NCBI GenBank assembly: GCA_047972265.1
Contig: JBKEAM010000063.1
Coordinates: 1-35,446 of the forward strand
DNA from: JAAYCI01 sp047972265
GTDB lineage: Bacteria > Bacillota > Clostridia > Oscillospirales > Ruminococcaceae
DNA: 35,446 nt
Direction: 5' to 3'
Positions 14,828 to 23,397 of this stretch are shown here, piece after piece. The translations under genes were made by a program, and so were the position numbers. Below the pieces are notes generated by a model. It was not told the DNA's origin and ran no database searches. It saw nothing but the letters and a program-made list of their open reading frames with translations. Numbering within the stretch: the stretch's first letter is position 1; every line of letters begins with the position of its first letter.

Positions 14828-15892
14828 TTATTTAACGGGCACTGTCCAGCCGTGTGTATCGGGCAGGCGGCCCCACTGAATGCCTGTAAGTTCATCATAC
14901 AAACGGGCGGTTACGGGGCCTATACCACCACCGCCAACCGTTACATTCATATCGCGGTAGCCAAGTTCTCCAACCGGGGTTACTACAGCAGCGGTGCCGG
15001 TGCCAAAAACTTCTTCTAATTGGCCGGTTTGCGCCCCTGTAATAATATCCTCGATAGAGATGGGCTGCTCGTTTACCTGCAATCCCCAGCTGCGCATCAG
15101 CTCTATGCAGCTCATGCGGGTAATGCCGGGCAATACTGTGCCGGCAACAGGAGCGGTATAAACCTGCCCATTGATTTTAAAGAAGCAGTTCATGCTACCC
15201 ACTTCTTCTACAAAGCGGCGATGCACACCATCCAGCCAAAGCACCTGGCTGTACCCAAGTTTATGGGCCTTTTCTTGTGCAGCTAGGCTGGCGGCATAGT
15301 TGCCGCCACATTTTATAGAGCCGGTACCGCCGGGGGCAGCGCGGGTAAAGGTATCCTCTACGTATATTTTAACCGGGTCTAAACCTTCGGCATAATATGC
15401 GCCGGAAGGAGAGCAGATGACAAAAAACAGATAACTTTCACTTGCTTTAACGCCCAAATGAGGCTCTGTGGCTATGGTGCAGGGGCGGATGTAAAGGCTG
15501 GTTTCGGGATGGGCCGGCACCCAGTCTTTTTCTACAGAGACAAGAGTTTCTACCGCTTGTTCAAAGGCACCCTGCGGCAACTGGGGGATACAAAGACGCT
15601 CGTGGGTAGAGGCCATGCGGGCCGCATTTTTATCGGGGCGGAAAAGCTGTACCTGCCCGGTGGGGGTACGGTAAGCCTTCATGCCTTCAAAACATTCTTG
15701 CGCGTAATGAAAAACCATCGAAGCAGGATCCAGCGCCAAGGGAGCATAGGGGACAATAGAAGCATCGTGCCAGCCAATCCCTTCGTTATAGGGCATTACA
15801 AACATATGGTCTGTATAATGCACCCCAAATCCCAAATTGGTTTGATCTGGCTTTGCTTTTGGAGTAGTGGTTCTGGAAATACGCACTTCCAT
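14828..15892 (-). CDS. ilvE: Branched-chain amino acid aminotransferase (class IV PLP)
   Basis: The 354-residue enzyme has the BCAT motifs: FHYAQECFEGMKAYR (61-75), RPCTIATEPHLGV (136-148) and GGTGSIKCGGNYAAS (188-202) with Lys194 as PLP lysine. It also has LWLDG, then EVGSMNCFF (about 235-243), and FGTGTAAVVTPVG. Length and the PLP motif fit the larger (about 350-residue) BCAT subtype. It interconverts Val, Leu and Ile with their 2-oxo acids using 2-oxoglutarate/glutamate (family knowledge). ATG 15892 follows a GGGGACC ribosome binding site. No T-box leader was recognised. It is monocistronic, with a bidirectional terminator behind it. Confidence 0.93.
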   Translation of the reverse strand: MEVRISRTTTPKAKPDQTNLGFGVHYTDHMFVMPYNEGIGWHDASIVPYAPLALDPASMVFHYAQECFEGMKAYRTPTGQVQLFRPDKNAARMASTHERLCIPQLPQGAFEQAVETLVSVEKDWVPAHPETSLYIRPCTIATEPHLGVKASESYLFFVICSPSGAYYAEGLDPVKIYVEDTFTRAAPGGTGSIKCGGNYAASLAAQEKAHKLGYSQVLWLDGVHRRFVEEVGSMNCFFKINGQVYTAPVAGTVLPGITRMSCIELMRSWGLQVNEQPISIEDIITGAQTGQLEEVFGTGTAAVVTPVGELGYRDMNVTVGGGGIGPVTARLYDELTGIQWGRLPDTHGWTVPVK

Positions 15893-15990
15893 GAGTAGGT
15901 CCCCTTTCTGATTCGAGCTTCCTTTTTTATATTATCTGCCGCAACATAAAAGGAGAAGGATATTGATACTACATCCTTTCATATTCCACT

Positions 15991-16019
15991 ATTGTAAAAC
16001 CCAACGCGGCAGAATGCAA
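15991..16019 (-). promoter_or_regulatory. Possible promoter of ilvE
   Basis: On the minus strand, TTGCAT (complement of 16014-16019) and TACAAT (complement of 15991-15996) are 17 bp apart; the -35 is weak. The leader of about 90 nt contains a small AAGGAT/ATCCTT hairpin (15956-15978). Confidence 0.4.
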
Positions 16020-16029
16020 GCACCAATTA

Positions 16030-16058
16030 TTGCCTTGTGCCCTTCTCTCTGATACAAT
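16030..16058 (+). promoter_or_regulatory. Promoter of the HAD phosphatase gene
   Basis: TTGCCT (16030-16035) and TACAAT (16053-16058) have a 17-bp spacer. The transcription start would fall about 27 nt before the GTG at 16092. Confidence 0.6.
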
Positions 16059-16091
16059 TAAATTTGCTTATCAAGAAAGGCGGAGAGTATT

Positions 16092-16754
16092 GTGGCATTG
16101 CAGGCGATTTTATTTGATATGGACGGTGTTTTATTTGATACAGAGACCCTGTATGAAAGCCAAACACGGCTTGCCCTTACCGAAATGGGATATGCCCCTA
16201 CGCCAGAATTGCTTTTATCTGCCATAGGCCGATCGGCCAAAGATACCATTCAGCTTTTTTACGATGCCTTTGGCGAAAAGTTTGACGAGCCTTATTTTAC
16301 CGATTTGCTGGCAAAAAAAGTGAAAGACTGGATATTGACCAATGGGGTGCCCATTAAGCCGGGTGTGCCTGAGTTTTTGGCTTATTTACGCCGTAACTCT
16401 TACTACACCGCCATTGCGTCTTCTTCTACCACCAACGTAATTACCCGCATGGCCGAAGAAGCCGGGGTTATCTCTTTTTTTGATGACATTGTGGGGTGTG
16501 ACCAGGTGCCTTTTGCAAAACCCGCACCGGATATTTACCTTGCCGCTGCAAAAAAAGCAGGCCTAGCACCCCAAAATACATTGGCAATAGAGGACAGCTT
16601 TAACGGAATAAAAAGTGCGTGCGCCGCCGGCTGCGTAACCATTATGATACCGGATAGGCTGCCTGCCACGCCCGAAATGCGGGCAAAAACTGCCGCTGTA
16701 TCAAACACCATGCATGAGGTACCAGCCTTTTTAGAGGCATACCATAGCCGATAA
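16092..16754 (+). CDS. HAD-superfamily phosphatase / beta-phosphoglucomutase-like
   Basis: The 220-residue HAD subfamily IA protein shows all four motifs. ILFDMDGVLFDTE at residues 6-18 has nucleophile Asp9 and acid/base Asp11. The motif II SSST follows in the TAIASSSTTN stretch. The motif III Lys is in FAKPAPDIYLAA, and motif IV is in AIEDSFNGIKSA. An all-helical cap lies between motifs I and II (about 18-90). It dephosphorylates or mutates a small phosphorylated metabolite; the exact substrate is unknown. The start is GTG 16092, preceded by GGCGGAGA. It converges with the 119-residue orphan gene, ending 8 bp from that gene's stop. Confidence 0.88.
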   Translation: MALQAILFDMDGVLFDTETLYESQTRLALTEMGYAPTPELLLSAIGRSAKDTIQLFYDAFGEKFDEPYFTDLLAKKVKDWILTNGVPIKPGVPEFLAYLRRNSYYTAIASSSTTNVITRMAEEAGVISFFDDIVGCDQVPFAKPAPDIYLAAAKKAGLAPQNTLAIEDSFNGIKSACAAGCVTIMIPDRLPATPEMRAKTAAVSNTMHEVPAFLEAYHSR

Positions 16755-16762
16755 ATTACAGC

Positions 16763-17122
16763 TTACTCAAACCGGTGCCGCAAATCTTCTTCGCGTGTTT
16801 CGGGGGTAAGCAACAGGCAGTTTTCGTACGAATGGTTGTAAAGGCATACCGAAAACTCTTTGGGCATTAGCTTTGCGCACCACAAAACAAAGGATGCGCC
16901 CAACTCGGGAGATTCGGTTTCTATTTCTATCGCCCTTTTATCCTGTGGCACTGTGCCGGTTAGTGCATCGGTATTGATGCTAAAAACCATACTGTTTTTT
17001 AAATACTCATCATCTTGTATAGACAATTGGCACCCCGGGTATTTTTTACGCAATGCCTGCGCCAATGCCTGCCTGTCAATTTCGGCTCCTTGATTGTTTA
17101 AAGAGCTTAGTATCACTTTCAT
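16763..17122 (-). CDS. Hypothetical protein (119 aa) downstream of the nitroreductase
   Basis: I do not recognise this protein. It is a compact, soluble-looking 119-residue chain: MKVILSSLNNQGAEIDR, then SPELGASFVLWCAKLMP (about 71-87) and CLYNHSYENCLLLTPETREE near the end. No signal peptide or membrane segment is visible. ATG 17122 has a GAGG about 11 nt upstream. It follows the nitroreductase by 27 bp on the same strand and is probably cotranscribed with it. Its reading frame is intact and codon use resembles its neighbours, so a real gene is likely. Confidence 0.6.
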   Translation of the reverse strand: MKVILSSLNNQGAEIDRQALAQALRKKYPGCQLSIQDDEYLKNSMVFSINTDALTGTVPQDKRAIEIETESPELGASFVLWCAKLMPKEFSVCLYNHSYENCLLLTPETREEDLRHRFE

Positions 17123-17149
17123 TTGTAAATCATCCTCGCAAATTTGCTA

Positions 17150-17914
17150 TTATTTTTCTTTGCCGATGGGTGCCGCATATAAAGAAAACTCTTCTTCGCC
17201 ATCCAGCCCCAGCATTTTATCGCACTCTGCCTGGTCAAACGCCGCCATACAGCAGGTAGCCAACCCCAAAGATTCTGCGCTTAAATAGGCGTTTTGCCCC
17301 ACATGGCCAACATCCATCATCATAAGCCTTTGTGCCGCCAGCCCATAGCGCCATTCGCTGCGGTAGGGAACACAGCTCCAAATCATAAGCGCCGCAGCCT
17401 GCGCCGCAAAGGCCTGGCCGCCCATTGCAGCGGTAACTTCTTCCTCGTAATTTGGCATTTCGCGCAAAAACTCCACTGCGTTTTCTAACGGCAGGTAGTG
17501 GTATAGGCCGGCGTTAAGCCCCTGTACATTGCGTACGGTTACATATGTTTCAAACGCGTGGCGCGCACCACCGCTGGGTACGGGGCGCAGGGTTGCCTTT
17601 TTTTCTTTGCCAATTACCTTTTCTACCCCTTGGCAAGACCACAGCATAAAAGCAAACTGCTGCAAGGTAATGGTTGCATCGGCATTATAAACACGGCGGC
17701 TGCGGCGCTGCCGCAGCAATTGGGTGTACTGGTTTTGTACAACGGCTTCATCCACCTGCTCTGGCAAAGCAATTTTATTGGTTGCCACGGCCGGTTTACA
17801 AATAGGGGGCTGTGCCAGCCCAAGACGCTGGTCGGTATTATCGGCGCCGTAGTAGGCGCTTTTCATAACAGTACGCTGTTCTTCAAGCAGCGGGCCAAGT
17901 TTTTCGTTTTGCAT
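17150..17914 (-). CDS. SagB-type nitroreductase-family flavoprotein
   Basis: The 254-residue protein has the SagB/ThcOx-type nitroreductase arrangement: an FMN-binding RQRRSRRVYNADATITLQQF stretch (about 68-87), the LWSCQGV segment, and PVPSGGARHAFETYV (about 112-126). Later come GLNAGLYHY and MMMDVGHVGQNAYLSAESLGL near the C-terminus. Family members bind FMN and reduce or oxidise small molecules; some make azoles in peptide natural products. No cyclodehydratase or precursor peptide is nearby, so a bacteriocin role is not supported here. ATG 17914 follows AAGGAGCAACATC. It is divergent from the YitT-like gene across only 60 bp. Confidence 0.83.
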   Translation of the reverse strand: MQNEKLGPLLEEQRTVMKSAYYGADNTDQRLGLAQPPICKPAVATNKIALPEQVDEAVVQNQYTQLLRQRRSRRVYNADATITLQQFAFMLWSCQGVEKVIGKEKKATLRPVPSGGARHAFETYVTVRNVQGLNAGLYHYLPLENAVEFLREMPNYEEEVTAAMGGQAFAAQAAALMIWSCVPYRSEWRYGLAAQRLMMMDVGHVGQNAYLSAESLGLATCCMAAFDQAECDKMLGLDGEEEFSLYAAPIGKEK

Positions 17915-17974
17915 GATGTTGCTCCTTTATGTATAAGAAGGTTTTTTAACGGCTGATTTTAGAAAGGACTTTGT

Positions 17975-18889
17975 ATGGGAAAACGCTGGAATTGGAAAGA
18001 ATTTGGGATTGACACACTATATTATGCCGGGGGCAGTATTTTGTACAGTTTGGCACTGTACACCTTTGCACTGCATGCTAACTTTGCGCCGGGTGGTATA
18101 TCGGGTATTGCCATCCTCATCAATCACTTTTTCCGGTTTCCCATTGGTACGCTTACCCTTATCTTAAATATACCCATTTTTTTGGTTTGTTTTAAAACCT
18201 TAGGGTCTAAGTTTGTGTTTAAAACGGTTTGGGCGATGTTGGTAAATACATTTTTTTTGGATGTGGTTTTTCCGTTTTTACCCATTTACAGGGGAAACGC
18301 ACTACTTGCCTCTATGTTTACCGGGGTATTTTTGGGGGCAGGCCTTGCTATTATTTATATGAGGGGAGCCTCTACCGGCGGGGCCGATTTAATCATCCTG
18401 TCGGTTAAAAAGGCCAAGCCACATTTTTCGGTAGGGCAAATTTCGCTTGCGTTTGATATGCTGGTTATACTGGCAGGCGGCCTTGTTTTTAAAAATGTAG
18501 ATGCGGTTTTATATGGCATTGTATCGGCTTTTGCCTGTACAATGACCATGGATAATGTTTTGTACGGTGCGGGCAGCAGCAAGCTTGCATTGATTATAAC
18601 AAGCAAGGGTCAGGAGGTTGCCGACGCTATTAATGTAGAGGTAGAGCGTGGCTCTACCCTTGTAAAGGCAATTGGAACCTACACCGGTACAGAGCGAGAC
18701 ATGCTATACTGCGCCTGCTCTAAAAATGAGATATACAAGGTTCGCTCGGCAGCATATGCCATAGACAGCGATGCGCTGGTAATGGTTACCGAGGCAAGCG
18801 AAGTAACCGGGGAGGGATTCGGCTTGCCCTCTTTACCCGGCAATGAGGCGCATGCAAAGGACAACAACGGCTCTTCTTCAAAAGAATAG
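17975..18889 (+). CDS. YitT-family membrane protein (DUF161 plus DUF2179)
   Basis: The 304-residue protein has about five to six membrane segments in residues 15-200, with the typical ALHANFAPGGISGIAILINH (about 30-49) and MRGASTGGADLIILSVKKAKP (about 129-149). A soluble DUF2179 domain (about 205-285) follows, containing TSKGQEVADAINVEVERGST and GTYTGTERDMLYC. Family function is not firmly established. ATG 17975 is preceded by AAAGGA. The short Ser/Asn/Glu tail is probably disordered. It ends 4 bp from the converging YcxB-like gene with no terminator between them. Confidence 0.88.
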   Translation: MGKRWNWKEFGIDTLYYAGGSILYSLALYTFALHANFAPGGISGIAILINHFFRFPIGTLTLILNIPIFLVCFKTLGSKFVFKTVWAMLVNTFFLDVVFPFLPIYRGNALLASMFTGVFLGAGLAIIYMRGASTGGADLIILSVKKAKPHFSVGQISLAFDMLVILAGGLVFKNVDAVLYGIVSAFACTMTMDNVLYGAGSSKLALIITSKGQEVADAINVEVERGSTLVKAIGTYTGTERDMLYCACSKNEIYKVRSAAYAIDSDALVMVTEASEVTGEGFGLPSLPGNEAHAKDNNGSSSKE

Positions 18890-18893
18890 TCGA

Positions 18894-19418
18894 TTACTTT
18901 TTTGCCAAAGAGGGACATTTTTGCGCTATAAACCCTAAAAAATCGGCATAGCTTTTATCGCCAAACCCAGCTTTTTCCATTTGCAGGGCAGCGCCCTTTA
19001 CCAAAAGGATTACGGTGGTTTTGCCCTCCATAACCTTGCTTATTTCATCGTAAGAAAATTTTAAGGTGCCCAGTGGGCTTTCTTGTTCGAAGGTGTAGGG
19101 CAAAAAACACACAGTTTTTGCAAGTGTGGGCCCACCCCATAGTTTTTGCTGGTCTTTAAGGCTTTTGGGCATACGCAGTATATAACCCCAAAGGCCTACA
19201 AAAATGGCAAAAAGGCCAAGCAGTACCATTAAAGAAACCATGGCTGCCACGGCAATGCCCTGTTGTATAACAAGCCAAACAGAATATGCAATGGCAAACC
19301 CGCCAATGGCAAACAAAAAAATACGCATGGCTCCCGAATTTTTTGACCAAGTAAGGGCCATCATTTCACGGCAGGTTTTTGCGTTCATTTCGGTATGATT
19401 TATGTACTCTGGCTCCAC
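18894..19418 (-). CDS. YcxB-like membrane protein
   Basis: The 174-residue protein has two membrane segments (about 31-52 and 55-78). A C-terminal soluble portion reads FEQESPLGTLKFSYDEISKV and later KGAALQMEKAGFGDKSYADF, which fits the YcxB-like domain family of unknown function. The start is GTG 19418, preceded by AAAGGAGG with a short spacer, a very strong ribosome binding site. A promoter is visible upstream. It is a single-gene unit that converges with the YitT-like gene. Confidence 0.68.
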   Translation of the reverse strand: MEPEYINHTEMNAKTCREMMALTWSKNSGAMRIFLFAIGGFAIAYSVWLVIQQGIAVAAMVSLMVLLGLFAIFVGLWGYILRMPKSLKDQQKLWGGPTLAKTVCFLPYTFEQESPLGTLKFSYDEISKVMEGKTTVILLVKGAALQMEKAGFGDKSYADFLGFIAQKCPSLAKK

Positions 19419-19456
19419 TGCAAGTCCTCCTTTATTTTGCTGTTTCTTTGTGTATT

Positions 19457-19485
19457 ATTGTACACCATACCTTACATACCGTAAA
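19457..19485 (-). promoter_or_regulatory. Promoter of the YcxB-like gene
   Basis: On the minus strand, TTTACG (complement of 19480-19485) and TACAAT (complement of 19457-19462) have a 17-bp spacer. The leader is about 30 nt. Confidence 0.6.
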
Positions 19486-19570
19486 GGGAAGTATTTTCCC
19501 TTTTTTCTTTTCGTCTTGCTGTTTTTATGTTAGTATTAAACTGTATTTTGCGGCAGGAAAGGAGCATTAA

Positions 19571-21004
19571 ATGAACAACGACAAATCCAGCTTTAAACGC
19601 ACCGCATTGTTAATTGCATTTGGCGTTTTTTTCTACTGGATTTTACAACATTACACAGACGTTTTGGGCTTTGGCGGTTATATTGTTGCCATTTTGAACC
19701 CGTTTATTATCGGGCTTGCTATGGCCTATGTTTTAAACATTCCTATGCGCGCCATAGAGCGGCTTTTGTTTAAAAATCACCCCGGCAAGCTTGCACGGGC
19801 ACTTAGCCTTGTTATTACCATTATTTTGGTTATAGGCGTTTTACTGTTTGTTATATTTATGGTGTTGCCCGAGCTTGTTTCTACCATTGCACTGCTAATA
19901 CGCTCTATGCCGGGCTATATTTCTCAACTGCAAAAAAGCCTTGCCCCATTTGAAGAATATATTCCAATGCTTAACGACTTCTTGTCCGATTTAAATATCG
20001 ACTGGAAGAGTATAACGGGGGACATTGTTACCTTCCTGCAATCGGGTGCGGGCGCAATTTTTTCTTCTGCCCTTGGGGTTGCTTCCTCTGTTGTAAACGG
20101 TACCGTAACCTTTTTTGTAAGCATTATTTTTTCGTGCTATATTTTGCTGGATAAAGAACATTTGGGCGCACAGCTAACCGGCATATGCAGGGCTTACCTG
20201 CCCGAAAAGCGGTATAAAAAACTACGTAAATTTTCTGCCATGGCAGACCATATCTTTTCTCACTTTATAGCAGGGCAGGGTACAGAGGCGCTTGTAATTG
20301 CAACCATTTTTGTTGTGGTGTTATGGGTGGGTGGCTTTAATTATTCTTTGTTAATTGGTGTGCTTGTAGGGGCAATGTCTCTTATCCCTATTTTTGGCGC
20401 ATTTATTGCCTGTGTTGTGGGCGCTATTTTAATATTAATTTCGCAGGGGCTTTGGCGCGCACTTGCCTTTGTAATTGTATTTTTGGTGGTACAGCAAATA
20501 GACGGCAATATGATTTATCCCCATATTGTAGGCAATTCTATTGGGTTGCCCCCCATTTGGGTTTTGGTGGCTGTGTCTTTGGGCGGCAGCATTGCGGGCA
20601 TGGGCGGTATGCTTATCTTTATCCCCATTTGCAGTGTTGTATACACCTTGGTGCACCAAAACGCAAGCAAGCGTTTAAAAAAGAAGGGGATACGCTCACC
20701 CGTTATAGAAATGAACGAGGCCGCCGAAACCTCACGTGCTCTTCGGCGGGAGGGGCGAAAAAAAGCGCCGCCCTCTTCCACTTCTTCTTTGGGGGAGGTT
20801 ACGAACACTTTACCTGTAGAAGAAGACAACACTATAGATAATTTAAAAAAGGATATTGAGGCAACGGAGCTGGAAGAAGAGTTTGCCGATGATGAACCTT
20901 TGGATGTTACCTCACTTCTTCCTCTTGTGCCACCCAAGCCAACCTTACTGCAAAAGATATTGCGCCGTTTTAAAAAAGGCGATAACAAAAAAGAGGACGA
21001 ATAA
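19571..21004 (+). CDS. AI-2E family (PerM/YtvI-type) transporter
   Basis: The 477-residue protein has about eight membrane segments in residues 10-370, in the AI-2E transporter pattern, with the ILNPFIIGLAMAYVLNIPMR motif (about 40-59), GVLVGAMSLIPIFGAFIA and VVQQIDGNMIYPHIVG. Family members are reported to export autoinducers or to act as Na+/H+ antiporters; the role here is unknown. After about residue 375 comes a 100-residue charged, acidic tail (Glu/Asp/Lys-rich), likely cytoplasmic and disordered. ATG 19571 follows AAAGGAG. It is a single-gene unit ending in a strong terminator. Confidence 0.87.
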   Translation: MNNDKSSFKRTALLIAFGVFFYWILQHYTDVLGFGGYIVAILNPFIIGLAMAYVLNIPMRAIERLLFKNHPGKLARALSLVITIILVIGVLLFVIFMVLPELVSTIALLIRSMPGYISQLQKSLAPFEEYIPMLNDFLSDLNIDWKSITGDIVTFLQSGAGAIFSSALGVASSVVNGTVTFFVSIIFSCYILLDKEHLGAQLTGICRAYLPEKRYKKLRKFSAMADHIFSHFIAGQGTEALVIATIFVVVLWVGGFNYSLLIGVLVGAMSLIPIFGAFIACVVGAILILISQGLWRALAFVIVFLVVQQIDGNMIYPHIVGNSIGLPPIWVLVAVSLGGSIAGMGGMLIFIPICSVVYTLVHQNASKRLKKKGIRSPVIEMNEAAETSRALRREGRKKAPPSSTSSLGEVTNTLPVEEDNTIDNLKKDIEATELEEEFADDEPLDVTSLLPLVPPKPTLLQKILRRFKKGDNKKEDE

Positions 21005-21020
21005 GTTTTAAGCATATAAT

Positions 21021-21051
21021 AAAAGCCGAATCCTTTAGGGATTCGGCTTTT
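21021..21051. terminator. Bidirectional terminator between AI-2E transporter and VOC genes
   Basis: AAAAGCCGAATCC (21021-21033) pairs with GGATTCGGCTTTT (21039-21051) around TTTAG. It serves both converging transcripts and ends the rpe/Rnf-like operon on the minus strand. Confidence 0.93.
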
Positions 21052-21056
21052 TGCTA

Positions 21057-21425
21057 TTATTTAACCGGTACAATCTCCAGCCAGTAATCATCGGGGTCGT
21101 GAATAAAATAAATACCCATGGAGGGATTTTCGAAGCAGATACATCCCATTTTTTCATGCAGTGCATGTGCTGCTTTAAAATCTTCTACTTCAAAGGCAAT
21201 GTGGGTTTCGTTATCGCCCAGTTCGTATGGTTCTTTACGGTCTGCAAGCCATGTTAACTCCAATTGGCCTTTGCTTTGCCCATCCTCTAAGTATACAAGG
21301 GTAAAGCTGCCATCCGATGCATTTTTACGGCGAACCTCTTTCATCCCCAGAGCCTTTTCATAAAAGGCCAGGCTTTTGTCTAAATCCAACACATTTAAGT
21401 TAATGTGCACCATTTTAAATTGCAT
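21057..21425 (-). CDS. VOC / glyoxalase-I family protein
   Basis: The 122-residue protein has the paired beta-alpha-beta-beta-beta VOC fold. The expected metal ligands are His7 (MVHINLNV), Glu56 (QLELTWL), His75 (ETHIAFEV) and Glu117 (YWLEIVP), as in lactoylglutathione lyase-like enzymes. It may detoxify methylglyoxal or act on a related small molecule. I chose ATG 21425, which has AGGAGA 7 nt upstream and begins exactly at the fold. A longer frame to 21488 would overlap the DUF1015 gene and has no ribosome binding site. It is the last gene of the rpe/Rnf-like/DUF1015 operon. Confidence 0.83.
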   Translation of the reverse strand: MQFKMVHINLNVLDLDKSLAFYEKALGMKEVRRKNASDGSFTLVYLEDGQSKGQLELTWLADRKEPYELGDNETHIAFEVEDFKAAHALHEKMGCICFENPSMGIYFIHDPDDYWLEIVPVK

Positions 21426-21466
21426 TTTAATATCTCCTTTTGCCATACTATGCTTGCCTTGGCCAG

Positions 21467-22744
21467 TTAATCTTGAATTGTCCGGCACTCGAGATAATAG
21501 CGTTTTTCGGTTGCTTCTCCCATCGAGAAGCTTTTGCGGGGCAACACGCCGCCCAGTGCAACACCGCGGAACAAATCTGACTTTTGGAAGGCCGGCAGCA
21601 ATATGCCTGCTGCGTTTTCACCCGAAAGCTCGCGTGTGGAATCTTCCCCATGAATATAATCAACTGTCAATTTTGTGTTTGTCTGCACCAACTCATCCAG
21701 AAAAGCTTCTAGTGTTCCCACCGGAATGGGCCAAGGCGAAGCAGTTAAATATACATTTATGTCCTGCTGCGCGCCGGTAATTACAAAACTTTGCTCTGCC
21801 TGCTGTGCATCTGTTTCCTGCGCACCTTTTGCCACTGCAAAATCTTTTAATTGCTGCGCCAACTGCGGGGGAGAAATGCCAAATACCACACGGTGGATTG
21901 GTTCTATTTCAATGGCATGGCTTTGAATATTTTCCAATTCTACTAGGCAGTAGCGTGCCGGATGATTTTGTTTTTCGGCATCCGAAAGGCTTTTTTTCTG
22001 TTCTTCCCAGTATGCTTTTGCCGTAGCCAAGCTGTGGTTTCCATCTCCAACAGCCAAGGCAAAGGGAGTTACCTCCGGCCCATATTTTGCGGCAAAACCG
22101 GCCTCCAATGTATCCAAAGCTGTAGTTAGTGCCTGTATTTGCTTTTCATCTTCTATCCACCAGCCCTCTACAAGGCCGCCCTCCAACATCAGGTTTATGC
22201 TGTACAGTTTTTTCATGCTGTCTTTTTGGGCTGCAAAAGGTTCAATAATTGTTTTTTGCGGGTCATCTGCCAGCATTAAAATATGCGGGCTTTCTAAAAC
22301 AGCCCCCCTGCGCACAGCAAGGCGGGGAGGAATGCGGTCTTCTACGGTTTTTTCGCTGGGGCGGATACGTGCTTGCGCCCCCTTTTGGTAGCTATACTCT
22401 TCAAGGTCTACCACGCCAACAATCCCCTGACGGACACGCCCACCGGAAAGATGCCGTTCTACATATACAAAGCCCTTGCCCAAGTTTTGCAAAACACCGT
22501 TGCGATAGCTTTGCATGGTTTGGTGGATAGAGGTGATTTTCTCTTCTTCACCCTCTTTACCCAAATATACCTCGGGTAAAATTATGTGTAGGGTACTGGG
22601 GTTGTTTTGCACCAATTGCTCTGCATTTTGCCAATAAGCTGGCTGGCTTGTAAACTGGTCACACGCCAATATTGCCCATAGGCTCATATCAACACCTTGT
22701 TTGGGCAGCAGAACATTTGCGGGTTGTAAAACGGATTTTTTCAC
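21467..22744 (-). CDS. DUF1015 family protein
   Basis: The 425-residue protein matches the DUF1015 family in length and in its most typical motif, AVGDGNHSLATAKAYWEE (about 241-258). Other features are LWAILACDQFTSQPAYW (22-38), ILPEVYLG and RIRPSEKTVEDRIPPRLAVR (about 127-146). The family is widespread in anaerobes, without a settled biochemical role; links to serine metabolism have been suggested from gene context. The start is GTG 22744 behind AAAGGAGG with a 5-nt spacer. It sits 38 bp after the Rnf A-type gene in the same operon. Confidence 0.83.
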   Translation of the reverse strand: MKKSVLQPANVLLPKQGVDMSLWAILACDQFTSQPAYWQNAEQLVQNNPSTLHIILPEVYLGKEGEEEKITSIHQTMQSYRNGVLQNLGKGFVYVERHLSGGRVRQGIVGVVDLEEYSYQKGAQARIRPSEKTVEDRIPPRLAVRRGAVLESPHILMLADDPQKTIIEPFAAQKDSMKKLYSINLMLEGGLVEGWWIEDEKQIQALTTALDTLEAGFAAKYGPEVTPFALAVGDGNHSLATAKAYWEEQKKSLSDAEKQNHPARYCLVELENIQSHAIEIEPIHRVVFGISPPQLAQQLKDFAVAKGAQETDAQQAEQSFVITGAQQDINVYLTASPWPIPVGTLEAFLDELVQTNTKLTVDYIHGEDSTRELSGENAAGILLPAFQKSDLFRGVALGGVLPRKSFSMGEATEKRYYLECRTIQD

Positions 22745-22782
22745 ACTCTTTCCTCCTTTATAAACTTTGGGGTACGCAAAAA

Positions 22783-23397
22783 CTAGTAAGACAGCCTGTG
22801 GCCTGTAATACCATAAATTGCAAGAGCGAGAATGCCAATGTACAGCAGGTTGATGGGCAGGCCCCTAAAGGCAACCGGAACATTGCGGTTGTTTAGTTTT
22901 CTTTGGCCTTCGGTTAACAGCATCACTGCCAGCCCATACCCAAGGCCGCTGCCCAGGGCAAAGCCCATTGTTTCTACAAAAGTAAAGCGCGAGGTAGCTG
23001 TTAACAGCATGGGGCCCAAAACAGCGCTGTTAAAAGTAGCCATTGGAAGGGCCGCCATAATTTCTTTGGTGTGGGCGGGTTTAAGCAAAAATACAATAAA
23101 CATTACCACAATAAAAGCAACAATGGCGCATACCATTAATACCAGCGGGCGAATATAATCTCTAAACCACACACTGGGCTGGCCAATAATATAATTGGCA
23201 AAGTAGGCCATTGGTGCGCTCATTACCTGTATCATGGTAAGCAACGAGCAAAATATAACTCCGTCCATGCTGGATTCTCGCACCAAAAATACCAAGCGAG
23301 AAGCTCCCAGCGCCCTTGTAAAAACGGCGTTTTGTACAAAGATAGCCACCAGCATCATTGTTACAAACTGCCATAAAGTTGTTAATACCATACTCAT
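22783..23397 (-). CDS. Rnf/Nqr family membrane protein, A type (RnfA/NqrE-like), cysteine-less
   Basis: The 204-residue protein has six membrane segments. It aligns by eye with RnfA/NqrE: QNAVFTRALGASRLVF (22-37) matches the NNFVLVKFLGLCP region, and TFNSAVLGPML (121-131) matches TNCAVLG. The C-terminal VPVAFRGLPINLLYIG matches VPAPFRGNAIALI. The two cysteines that help bind the intramembrane Fe-S centre in Rnf/Nqr are Ser33 and Ser124 here, so electron transfer by the known route is doubtful. Start ATG 23397 overlaps the E-type stop in ATGA. Rnf homology is firm; function is open. Confidence 0.82.
   Translation of the reverse strand: MSMVLTTLWQFVTMMLVAIFVQNAVFTRALGASRLVFLVRESSMDGVIFCSLLTMIQVMSAPMAYFANYIIGQPSVWFRDYIRPLVLMVCAIVAFIVVMFIVFLLKPAHTKEIMAALPMATFNSAVLGPMLLTATSRFTFVETMGFALGSGLGYGLAVMLLTEGQRKLNNRNVPVAFRGLPINLLYIGILALAIYGITGHRLSY

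Noticed and set aside
15893..16091. Possible T-box or structured leader ahead of ilvE, including CTGCCGC (15936-15942) with GCGGCAG (16006-16012)
   Set aside because: No T-box sequence is seen, and the distal arm lies inside the predicted promoter spacer, so the long stem would not be transcribed.
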